A DNA stretch of 13,688 nt, taken from positions 40,425 through 54,112 of the forward strand of contig DHEH01000017.1 in assembly GCA_002399785.1 (NCBI GenBank), read 5' to 3'. The stretch comes from Caryophanales bacterium UBA4855 (GTDB taxonomy: Bacteria > Bacillota_I > Bacilli_A > RFN20 > CAG-826). This document shows, one piece after another, positions 5,998 to 13,020 of this stretch; position 1 is the first letter of the stretch, and each line of letters opens with the position of its first letter. Both the position numbers and the translations under genes were made by a program. Under the pieces are notes generated by a model that saw only the letters and a list, made by a program, of their open reading frames with translations, was not told the DNA's origin and made no database searches.

Positions 5998-6933
5998 CTA
6001 TAAAGTTGCAATAACAGCAATTAAAGAAACTAAAATTATCAAACCAATAGTTATCAATAAGGTATATCTGACATTTCTTCTAGCTAAAGCTTCTTGAGAT
6101 TGATATTTTTGACGATAAGCTAATGTTTGATGTCTTCTATAAACACTGACAATAATCGTCGCTAAAACAACACATATAAAGATAAGAGTAACTAATGCTC
6201 TTAATTCGACAGGAACAACCTTTTTCTTAATAACTGATTGAATATAGGTCGAGATTGTTTGAATCTTTCCGGCACCATTAAGTAAACCAGGACCGGTAGT
6301 AAATGCAGTAATAATAAAGTCATCTAAGGATAAAGTTACCGCAAGCATAAATCCAGATAAAATTCCTGGACGAATTTGTGGAACAATAACTCTACTTAAG
6401 GCTTGGCGAGGTGAGCAACCTAAATTGATTGCTGCTTCGTATAAAGCTGGATCCATTTGCGTAAGTTTTGGTTTAACATTTAAATAAACGAATGGAGCAC
6501 TAATCACAATATGACCAATCATAATTGTCCAAAAACCAAACAATTCGGCTCTAAAAACAAAATTCCCAAAGAAGACAAACATAAAGGTTAAACTTAATGC
6601 CATAACAATTTCAGCATTTACAACTGGAATTTGATTAATATTTTCGATTACCATTCTAGTTTTTCTTCTAGAATAGAAAGTTCCAACTGCTCCTAATGTT
6701 CCTAAAACAGTTGAAACTAATGCAGAACAGATCGCAATAACGAGAGTATTGCCAACTGCAGTCATGATTTCTTTATTTCTAAATAAACGTGGGTATAAAT
6801 CTAAAGTAAATCCGTTCCATTGACCAACATTAGCACTATTTGTAAAACTAAAAACAATCAAGACAAGAATTGGAACATACATCAATAATAAAATTAAATA
6901 AACATAGCTTTTAGCTAAAATCTTTTTTACCAT
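5998..6933 (-). CDS. potC: Spermidine/putrescine ABC permease PotC
   Basis: Inner-membrane permease subunit of the polyamine importer. An N-terminal TM (about 10-30) is followed by the binding-protein-dependent permease domain with five more helices. The EAA loop YEAAINLGCSPRQALSRVIVP (165-185), which docks on PotA, is well conserved, and LSLDDFIITAFTTGPG (201-216) is typical of PotC. At 311 aa it is some 45 residues longer than usual: after helix 6 (about 246-266) comes a basic linker and an additional hydrophobic helix (about 290-311) that ends the protein. PotC-PotD fusions exist in some Gram-positive bacteria and need such a linking helix, so the extra helix may be a trace of a split fusion. 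Its start overlaps the potB end by 7 nt. TAG stop. Confidence 0.93.
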   Translation of the reverse strand: MVKKILAKSYVYLILLLMYVPILVLIVFSFTNSANVGQWNGFTLDLYPRLFRNKEIMTAVGNTLVIAICSALVSTVLGTLGAVGTFYSRRKTRMVIENINQIPVVNAEIVMALSLTFMFVFFGNFVFRAELFGFWTIMIGHIVISAPFVYLNVKPKLTQMDPALYEAAINLGCSPRQALSRVIVPQIRPGILSGFMLAVTLSLDDFIITAFTTGPGLLNGAGKIQTISTYIQSVIKKKVVPVELRALVTLIFICVVLATIIVSVYRRHQTLAYRQKYQSQEALARRNVRYTLLITIGLIILVSLIAVIATL

Positions 6934-7724
6934 TTTGCTGCCTCCTTACTTTCATCTTTTTCTGTAAAATTACGGGTAATTAACATACTTAAACCAACTA
7001 ATAAAAGCATAAATAAACTAATAAAAGAACCAACATTCCATTGAGAATTTGTGAAAGAAAGATAAATTGAGTTACCAAATAAAACAACTTTTCCTTCGCT
7101 TAAAACATCGCTTATAACGTAACTTGACATAGTTGGCATAAAAACCATCATGGAAGCACTAACCACTCCAGGAATCGATTGAGGAATTATTGATTTAGTA
7201 AAAACTTGAATTCGATTGCACCCTAAATCAGTTGCCGCTTCAATTTGCGCTTTATCAAGTTTAAGCATGACGTTGTAAAGAGGGAGAATAACGAATGGCA
7301 GATAGTTATAAACTAAACCAATCATTGTTGCTAAATATGGGTGAGTTCCTCCACCTAAATTGAGCCAATTTAAAACATCACGTGTAGCCCAAGTTCTTAA
7401 AACGAAATTAATCCACATTGGCATAACAAATAACATGACAATCATGCTATTTTTATTAAATTTTGAATTACTTAGAATATAAGCAATTGGATATCCAATG
7501 ATTAAACAAATAATTGTATTTAATAAAGAAAACATCAAAGACATCAACAGAACATTTAATTTATTAATTGAAGTGAAAAAATCGACTAATGCACTCCATG
7601 TAAAGTAACCATCTGCATCAGTAAATGCATAATAAACAATAAAAATGATAGGTACGATTACAAAAAGAATTAAGAATAAGAAATAAGGAATGCAAAGAAA
7701 TTTTCTTTGAAACCTAAATTTCAT
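6927..7724 (-). CDS. potB: Spermidine/putrescine ABC permease PotB
   Basis: Inner-membrane permease, 265 aa, normal length for PotB. Six hydrophobic segments are visible, the first at about 12-33 (PYFLFLILFVIVPIIFIVYY). PMWINFVLRTWATRDVLNWL (102-121) is a PotB hallmark. The EAA cytoplasmic loop IEAATDLGCNRIQVFTKSII (161-180) couples to the ATPase. PTMSSYVISDVLSEGKVVLFG (197-217) is also characteristic. The ATG overlaps the potA 3' end by 11 nt and its own stop overlaps potC by 7 nt, so potA, potB and potC are translationally coupled. It pairs with PotC to form the channel for spermidine or putrescine; which polyamine is preferred cannot be read from the sequence. Confidence 0.95.
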   Translation of the reverse strand: MKFRFQRKFLCIPYFLFLILFVIVPIIFIVYYAFTDADGYFTWSALVDFFTSINKLNVLLMSLMFSLLNTIICLIIGYPIAYILSNSKFNKNSMIVMLFVMPMWINFVLRTWATRDVLNWLNLGGGTHPYLATMIGLVYNYLPFVILPLYNVMLKLDKAQIEAATDLGCNRIQVFTKSIIPQSIPGVVSASMMVFMPTMSSYVISDVLSEGKVVLFGNSIYLSFTNSQWNVGSFISLFMLLLVGLSMLITRNFTEKDESKEAAKW

Positions 7725-9390
7725 ACTCGCTTATCTCCTTTTTAAGTCTTAACTTGATGTCTTCTGGTTTAACGTGGACACCAACTTTATCATTTAAATT
7801 GTAGTTATAAGGAGTAATACAAACAAAATCTTCATCATTTTCAGTTCTAATAATATATTGATAATGGTCACCTTTATAGACAGAGTCGACAATTTCACCG
7901 ATAGCTTGACATTCAGAAGATGATAAATCATCGACGATATCAATCTTATCAAGAGCAATTTCAGCAACTACATCAGCATCATTAAAATTATATCTATGCT
8001 TACCATCTTTGGAGATTAAATTACCATCTTCAAGTTTGCTTCCAGGTAAGATTTGAGTGATATCACAAACAAATGGGTTGTCATCGATTTGAACAGCATT
8101 ATTCTTATCGATCCAAGCATCCGTATAAATATTAGTTGTAAAGTCTTTCTTCATAATTTGAATCGAATCTTTTTCAATGTCGATTCCAATTTCTTCATTA
8201 ATTGGGAAATCGTGAGTATCTTTTACTAATAACTCATTTTTTCCGACCATGACAGTGTATTGATAATTAACACCTTTAAATATTTTGGTAATTATAGTGC
8301 CTTTTATCATTCCTTTACTAGGATCTTTGACAAAAATAACATCTTCTGGACGGACGACAACATCAACTTTCTCATTGATTGGAAAATCATCTAAACATGA
8401 AAAATTGTGGTCTAAAAATCTAACGCACATTTTGCCAATCATCGTCGCATTATAAATATTTGATTCACCAATGAAGTCGGCAACGAAGGCATTTTTTGGC
8501 TCATCATAAATACTTTTTGGAGTACCAATTTGTTGAATGACACCATCTTTCATAACAACGATTGTATCAGACATAGTTAAAGCTTCTTCTTGATCATGAG
8601 TAACGTAAATAAAAGTAATACCAAGTTTTTCGTGCATTTCTTTTAATTCAATTTGCATATCTTTTCTCATCTTTAAATCAAGAGCACCTAAAGGTTCATC
8701 AAGAAGCAAAATTTCAGGTTCGTTAACAATAGCTCTAGCAATGGCAACTCTTTGTTGTTGACCACCACTAAGAGTCGTGACGTCTCTATCTTCCAAACTA
8801 TCAAGATCGACAATCTTCAAACCTCTACTAACACAAGTTGAAATCTCTTTAGGAGTTAATTTCCTATAATCATAAGTTGGCTCTGGAGTAGTTTTTGCAG
8901 CTTCCAATAACTTATTTAAAGAAGCTAGTTTTTCTAACTTTTCTTCTTCAGTTAAATGTCTATTCTTTTTAGTACTCTTAATATCATCTTTAATATCAGA
9001 AACTTTTTTATTGTTAATCTTTAAAATAGGTTGACCATTCTTATCCATTTTTTGAATAGGAATCTTTTTTAAACGTAAACCAAAAGCAACATTTTCAAAA
9101 ACATCTAAATGTGGAAATAACGCATAACGTTGAAAAACCATATTAATTGGTCTTTTATTTGGTGGCATTGACGAGATGTCTTTACCATTTAATAAGATTT
9201 CTCCTTTAGTAGGAAAATCAAATCCGGCAATCATACGTAAAGTAGTAGATTTACCACAGCCGCTAGGCCCAAGAAATGTAACGAACTCTCCCTTACGAAC
9301 GTATAGGTTGAAATCGTTAACAGCAATTGTGTCGTCATCAAATATTTTGCTTACATGATTAAGCTCAATGATGTGCTTATTTTCAATCAT
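7714..9390 (-). CDS. potA: Spermidine/putrescine ABC ATPase PotA, enlarged
   Basis: Cytoplasmic ATPase that drives polyamine uptake through PotB and PotC. Walker A GPSGCGKST (41-49), Q-loop Gln87 in MVFQRYALFPH, signature LSGGQQQ (207-213), Walker B ILLLDEP (227-233) and switch His265 are all intact. At 558 aa it is about 180-200 residues longer than common PotA. One surplus is a Lys/Asp/Glu-rich insertion of roughly 80 residues (about 112-190) in the helical subdomain between Q-loop and signature. The other lies in the C-terminal regulatory part, where two TOBE-like units occur: VRPEDVIFV...FKGVNYQYTV (346-415) and an echo containing YKGDHYQYII (505-514) with VKPEDIKL (540-547). I recall similarly enlarged PotA in mycoplasmas. 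First gene of the operon; SD AAGGGGGA 8 nt before ATG. TAG stop. Confidence 0.93.
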   Translation of the reverse strand: MIENKHIIELNHVSKIFDDDTIAVNDFNLYVRKGEFVTFLGPSGCGKSTTLRMIAGFDFPTKGEILLNGKDISSMPPNKRPINMVFQRYALFPHLDVFENVAFGLRLKKIPIQKMDKNGQPILKINNKKVSDIKDDIKSTKKNRHLTEEEKLEKLASLNKLLEAAKTTPEPTYDYRKLTPKEISTCVSRGLKIVDLDSLEDRDVTTLSGGQQQRVAIARAIVNEPEILLLDEPLGALDLKMRKDMQIELKEMHEKLGITFIYVTHDQEEALTMSDTIVVMKDGVIQQIGTPKSIYDEPKNAFVADFIGESNIYNATMIGKMCVRFLDHNFSCLDDFPINEKVDVVVRPEDVIFVKDPSKGMIKGTIITKIFKGVNYQYTVMVGKNELLVKDTHDFPINEEIGIDIEKDSIQIMKKDFTTNIYTDAWIDKNNAVQIDDNPFVCDITQILPGSKLEDGNLISKDGKHRYNFNDADVVAEIALDKIDIVDDLSSSECQAIGEIVDSVYKGDHYQYIIRTENDEDFVCITPYNYNLNDKVGVHVKPEDIKLRLKKEISEYEI

Positions 9391-9410
9391 TTTTAAGTCC
9401 CCCTTATTTT

Positions 9411-9433
9411 AAGTTTTATTCCCCCTAAAACTT
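9411..9433 (-). promoter_or_regulatory. Leader hairpin in front of potA
   Basis: A perfect 8-bp stem (AAGTTTTA/TAAAACTT) exposes a G-rich loop GGGGGAA in the potA transcript. The AGGGGGA of the loop is repeated 16 nt further as the true SD (about 9398-9404). The loop could act as a decoy or standby ribosome site, which is inference. Confidence 0.4.
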
Positions 9434-9441
9434 GTGAAAAT

Positions 9442-9471
9442 AATATACTCTTTTTTTAAGAAAATAAACAA
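9442..9471 (-). promoter_or_regulatory. Promoter of the pot operon
   Basis: On the minus strand TTGTTT (9466-9471) and TATATT (9442-9447) are 18 bp apart. The start of transcription would lie near 9435, just before the leader hairpin. Confidence 0.55.
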
Positions 9472-9496
9472 CAAAATTTTTGATGGTTTTTTCATT

Positions 9497-9527
9497 AAAA
9501 AATCGCATTTCCTAAAAAATGCGATTT
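9497..9527 (-). terminator. Intrinsic terminator after argS
   Basis: On the minus strand an 11-bp stem AAATCGCATTT/AAATGCGATTT with a 6-nt loop is followed by a run of T. It lies about 80 nt past the argS stop and upstream of the pot promoter. A small 5-bp hairpin (TCGGT/ACCGA, 9530-9542) precedes it. Confidence 0.8.
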
Positions 9528-9607
9528 AATCGGTCTTACCGACAAAATATTAGATAAAAAAATGTCAATATTTTAATAAAATTTTAATACAAAATTTGCT
9601 TCAAATT

Positions 9608-11251
9608 TTACATCGATTTTTTCGCTTCAATTCCTAAAAGTTTTAAAGCGTTTTCTAAAACGATATTTATAGCCTTAATTAAAGCTAATCTTTGTGCGGT
9701 TAATTCAGGATTAGTTTCATCAATAACTTTCGAGTCATTATAGTAACTATGGAAAGCTTGAGCAAGCTTAATTAAGTAGTTAGAAAGTATATTGACTTCT
9801 CTATTTTTACAAACATCAACAAGGGTATCTTTGAAAGCAGCAATAATCTTTAATAATTGAGCTTCTTTTTCACTAGTTAATAGATCATAAGAATCACTTA
9901 ATTTGAAATTGTTATTCTTAGCTAAAATTGAACAAGTACGAGCATAAGCATATTGAATATAATATGAAGGATTTTCGTTACTATGTTTTCTAGCAAGATT
10001 AAGATCAAAATCAAGATGAGAAACAATTGGTTTAGAAATAAAGAAATAACGAGCAACATCAACACCAACATCTTCACATAATTCACGAATAGTAATGGCG
10101 TTTCCAGTACGTTTACTCATCTTTACTTCCTCACCGTTTTCCATCAATCTAACAATTTGAATGATTTCGATTTCAAGATTGTCAGGATTATATCCTAAAA
10201 TCTTTAAACCAGCTTTTAAACGAGCAATATACCCATGGTGATCAGCACCAAATAAGTCAATAAGTCTTGTATATCCCCTATCAAATTTATCTTTATGATA
10301 TGCAAGGTCAGGAGTTAAATAAGTTAAACTACCATCACTTTTTACTAAAACTCTATCTTTATCATCGCCAAATACTGTTGTTTTAAGCCATAAAGCGCCA
10401 TCTAATTCATAAGTGTATCCACTCTTTTTTAGAGCTTCTAAAGTTTCTATAACTTTACCGCTTCTATATAAATCTAATTCTGATTGATAATGGTCGAAAC
10501 CAACACGATATAAATCTAAATCGACTTTAATTTTATCTAATTCAAGAACAGTTCCGTGTTTTTTAAAGAAATCTTTTCTTTCTTCACTATCATCATCAAG
10601 ATATTTATCACCAACTGAAGTAACTAATTCATGGGCTAAATTAATGACATCTTTTCCTTGGTAGCCAATTTTTGACATATCAAACTCTTTTCCAAGTACT
10701 TCTCTATATCTTTGATAAAGAGATTCACCTAAAACCTCAATTTGATTTCCAGCATCATTAACATAATATTCCCTTAAGCAATCGTAACCAGAAAATTTAA
10801 GTACACGAGTTAAAGAATCACCGTAAGCTGCACCTCTAGCGTGTCCTAAATGAAGATCTCCAGTAGGATTTGCACTAACATATTCCACCATTATTTTTTC
10901 ATTATTACCAAAATTAGAAGCTCCAAAATCTGCTCCTTTATCAATAATAGTTTTAATAATTCCGCTTAAACTTTCTTTTTTAACAAAGAAATTTATGAAA
11001 CCAGGACCAGCTATTTCAACTTTTTCAATAATTTCATTACCTTCGAGTTTTTCTTTTATAATATTTGCAACATCAACAGGAGATTTATGAACTAATTTGC
11101 AAATTTTCATAGCGATATTACTGCTATAATCTCCATGGGCTGTTTCCTTTGGTATTTCAAGCATAACTAAAGAGTTTGTATCATCATAATTAAACTCATT
11201 TTTTAAGATATTTTTTATTGCCTCTACAAGCAATTTATTGACATCATTCAT
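9608..11251 (-). CDS. argS: Arginyl-tRNA synthetase
   Basis: Class I synthetase that charges tRNA-Arg with arginine in the cytosol; 547 aa, normal length. The N-terminal Add-1 domain (about 1-110) recognises the tRNA D-loop region and includes the family pattern AGPGFINFF (81-89). The catalytic Rossmann fold starts with VEYVSANPTGDLHLGHARGA (122-141), in which HLGH (134-137) is the ATP signature. FGADHHGYIARL (334-345) follows. The second signature is a canonical KMSKR (377-381), as in bacilli and unlike the many ArgRS that lack it. The C-terminal helical anticodon-binding domain begins near 425 (NPSYYIQYAYARTCSIL). The start is supported by GTGAGGAA 9 nt upstream. No T-box leader fits in the about 100 nt before the divergent tRNA-Arg(UCU), so expression is probably not controlled by uncharged tRNA through a T-box. 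Confidence 0.97.
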   Translation of the reverse strand: MNDVNKLLVEAIKNILKNEFNYDDTNSLVMLEIPKETAHGDYSSNIAMKICKLVHKSPVDVANIIKEKLEGNEIIEKVEIAGPGFINFFVKKESLSGIIKTIIDKGADFGASNFGNNEKIMVEYVSANPTGDLHLGHARGAAYGDSLTRVLKFSGYDCLREYYVNDAGNQIEVLGESLYQRYREVLGKEFDMSKIGYQGKDVINLAHELVTSVGDKYLDDDSEERKDFFKKHGTVLELDKIKVDLDLYRVGFDHYQSELDLYRSGKVIETLEALKKSGYTYELDGALWLKTTVFGDDKDRVLVKSDGSLTYLTPDLAYHKDKFDRGYTRLIDLFGADHHGYIARLKAGLKILGYNPDNLEIEIIQIVRLMENGEEVKMSKRTGNAITIRELCEDVGVDVARYFFISKPIVSHLDFDLNLARKHSNENPSYYIQYAYARTCSILAKNNNFKLSDSYDLLTSEKEAQLLKIIAAFKDTLVDVCKNREVNILSNYLIKLAQAFHSYYNDSKVIDETNPELTAQRLALIKAINIVLENALKLLGIEAKKSM

Positions 11252-11272
11252 ACATCATTCCTCACGTAAAAG

Positions 11273-11278
11273 AATATA
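11273..11278 (-). promoter_or_regulatory. Extended -10 promoter of argS
   Basis: On the minus strand TGATATATT provides an extended -10 (TATATT at 11273-11278) about 20 bp before the start codon; no good -35 is seen at 17 bp. The predicted leader is about 15 nt. Confidence 0.5.
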
Positions 11279-11311
11279 TCACTATTGCTGAATTTAGTCT
11301 AATAAATTTCC

Positions 11312-11340
11312 TTGTTAAACCTAGTTTCTAGTGATATTAT
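11312..11340 (+). promoter_or_regulatory. Promoter of tRNA-Arg(UCU)
   Basis: TTGTTA (11312-11317) and TATTAT (11335-11340) are 17 bp apart with TG one base before the -10. It is back-to-back with the argS promoter; both share the block AGTGATAT in opposite orientation. Confidence 0.7.
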
Positions 11341-11351
11341 ATACAAGCAAT

Positions 11352-11428
11352 GACCCTGTAGCTCAGTTGGATAGAGCAACAGCCTTCTAAGCTGTGGGTC
11401 AGGCGTTCGAGTCGCCTCAGGGTCACCA
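11352..11428 (+). tRNA. tRNA-Arg(UCU)
   Basis: Seventy-seven nt with encoded CCA. The acceptor stem pairs GACCCTG (11352-11358) with CAGGGTC (11418-11424), followed by A73. The anticodon loop is CTTCTAA, giving UCU for AGA/AGG codons, the main arginine codons of AT-rich genomes. It lies divergent from argS, its own charging enzyme. Confidence 0.95.
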
Positions 11429-11439
11429 ATGCGAAAATT

Positions 11440-11464
11440 ACGACATTATAAGTGTCGTTTTTTT
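11440..11464 (+). terminator. Intrinsic terminator of tRNA-Arg(UCU)
   Basis: ACGACATT pairs with AGTGTCGT (one G-U pair) around an ATA loop and is followed by seven T, 11 nt past the CCA end. Confidence 0.85.
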
Positions 11465-11596
11465 ATTGAAATTTTTAGCTTTATTTCACTTATTTTCATT
11501 AAAATATTTCGAAATTTAATCTTCTCTAGTAATTTAAACCTTTAATATAAACTAAAAAATCAGTTTAATTTTAGAACCAATTGTGGTCTAATAATC

Positions 11597-11707
11597 ACGG
11601 GAATGATGTACTCCCTTTAGATTCAATCTAAAAACCGCCTCTTAGGAGACTGATGACGTCTATGCCATTGCGAGCATAGATTCGCATGCTTTCTAGGAGG
11701 TTTTTAT
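11597..11707 (+). promoter_or_regulatory. Fluoride riboswitch (crcB motif)
   Basis: The pattern GGGAATGATGTACTCCC (11599-11615), then AACCGCC (11633-11639) and CTGATGACGTCTA (11650-11662), matches the crcB-motif fluoride aptamer as I remember it. Loop GATGT (11605-11609) can pair with ACGTC (11656-11660), reproducing the aptamer pseudoknot with one G-U. A variable hairpin TTTAGAT/ATCTAAA (11616-11632) joins the two stems. The SD AGGAGG (11695-11700) with following T's is complementary at 10 of 11 positions to AAAAACCGCCT (11630-11640), part of the aptamer core. Fluoride binding would therefore free the SD, a translational ON switch. Odd: in the second stem GCCTC/GAGAC has a C-A mismatch where the consensus has GCC/GGC, so the aptamer may be decaying with the broken gene it precedes. 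Confidence 0.8.
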
Positions 11708-12923
11708 ATGTTTTTCTTATCGTTAGGAATGATTCTTGTCATTGGTGGAATTTTTGGATTTTTAGCTAATAAGATTCGTATTCCATCACTAATCGTTTAT
11801 CTACTATTAGGTTGAATAATGGGTTATTTTGGTTTAATAATTAAATATAAGCAGTGAACTCCGCAAAATTGCTTTAATAATAATTTTAATTAAAGGTGGA
11901 TTGTCTTTAGATATAAAAGATTTAAAGTAAAATGGTCGACCAGCAATTTTGCTTTCTTTTATACCAGCGGTTGTAGAGATGGTAGTTATAGGGCTTATTG
12001 GACCAACATTTTTACAATTAACTTATTTAGAATCATTTATTTTAGGTAGTGTTTTAGGAGCTGTGTCTCCAGCAGTCGTTGTTCCACGTATGATCAAAAT
12101 GATTGAAAATAAACAAGGAACTAACAAAGGAATTCCTCAGATGGTTATTGCTGGAAGTTCACTTGATGATATCGTAATGATTGTATGTTTCACTTCTTTA
12201 TTAACAATTGAAGCTGGTGATTCACTAAATGTCATGACTTTCATTAATGTTCCACTATCAATAATTTTAGGAGTTGGAATTGGTATTTTAACAGGTTTAT
12301 TGTTATCGATCATATTTAAGAAAATTCACATGCGAGATTCGCTCAAATTAGCACTGATTTTAGGAATTTGTTTTGCATATGTATTTTTAGAATCATATAT
12401 TTCTTAATGGATTGGGTTTTCTAGCCTATTAGCAAATATTACTATTGGAATTACCTTATTAGCTAAAAACGCTCTACAAGCGCACAGAATTGCTCAAAAA
12501 TGCGATAGATTGTGGTCAGTTTTTGAAATATTTCTATTTGTTTTAGTTGGTGCCTCAATTCAATTAAAGGCTATTTGGAGCCTCATTTTACCTGCAATAC
12601 TCGTTATTGTTGTTGGTTTAGCCTCTAGATTTATTGCAACCTATTCTTGCATGATTAAGACAAATTTAAATTTTAAAGAACGTTTATTTGTTTCAATTTC
12701 TTTTCTTCCTAAAGCAACCGTTCAAGCAACTATTGGTGGAGGATTGTTAGATTTAGGAAATAAATTAAATGACCAAGCAATAATAGCAGCTGGCAAGATC
12801 GTCTTAATGGTTTCTGTAGTTGCTATTTTATTGACTGCTTCTTTTGGAGCTTTAACTATTGACCTAACAACTAATAAACTAATTAATAGAGATTTAGTTT
12901 TAGAAAATAACAAACCTGAATAA
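11708..12923 (+). pseudogene. Broken monovalent cation:proton antiporter (CPA family)
   Basis: Remains of a multi-TM cation/H+ exchanger. The ATG at 11708 stands 7 nt after AGGAGG and begins MFFLSLGMILVIGGIFGFLA, then IRIPSLIVYLLLG, the typical first helices of CPA transporters. Lesions follow: TGA at 11813-11815; a frame change near 11846-11856, after which SELRKIALIIILIKGGLSLD continues one frame over; TAA at 11928-11930 inside DLK*NGRPAILL; TAA at 12405-12407 between LESYIS and WIGFSSLLANITIG. The pieces 11949-12404 and 12408-12920 still read as exchanger helices, e.g. GSVLGAVSPAVVVPRMI and AGSSLDDIVMIV, the conserved ion-binding helix with its Asp pair, and FVLVGASIQLKAIW. The original length would be about 405 aa. 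It sits directly behind the fluoride riboswitch; riboswitches of this class are known ahead of Na+/H+ antiporter genes. Four lesions argue against sequencing error or mere stop recoding. Confidence 0.88.
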
Positions 12924-13020
12924 CCCTATTAATTCCCTATTAAATTAAAGTAAATTATTTAAATAATCTTTATCCATTACTATATTTATGCAAAAATATT
13001 TAAATAAAGAAGGATATATT

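Noticed and set aside
5912..6097. 61-aa plus-strand frame opposite potC and potD
   Set aside because: Antisense shadow of the potC 3' end and potD signal peptide region with no ribosome site.
9544..9574. AAAATATT/AATATTTT inverted repeat after argS
   Set aside because: An A/T-only stem with a 15-nt loop is expected by chance in this composition; the real terminator is at 9497-9527.
11252..11350. T-box leader for argS
   Set aside because: The space is about 100 nt, shared with the divergent tRNA promoter, and no T-box core or specifier hairpin is visible.
11813..11815. TGA read as Trp (genetic code 4)
   Set aside because: All intact genes use TGG for Trp and contain no internal TGA; the same gene has TAA stops and a frame change, so decay explains it.
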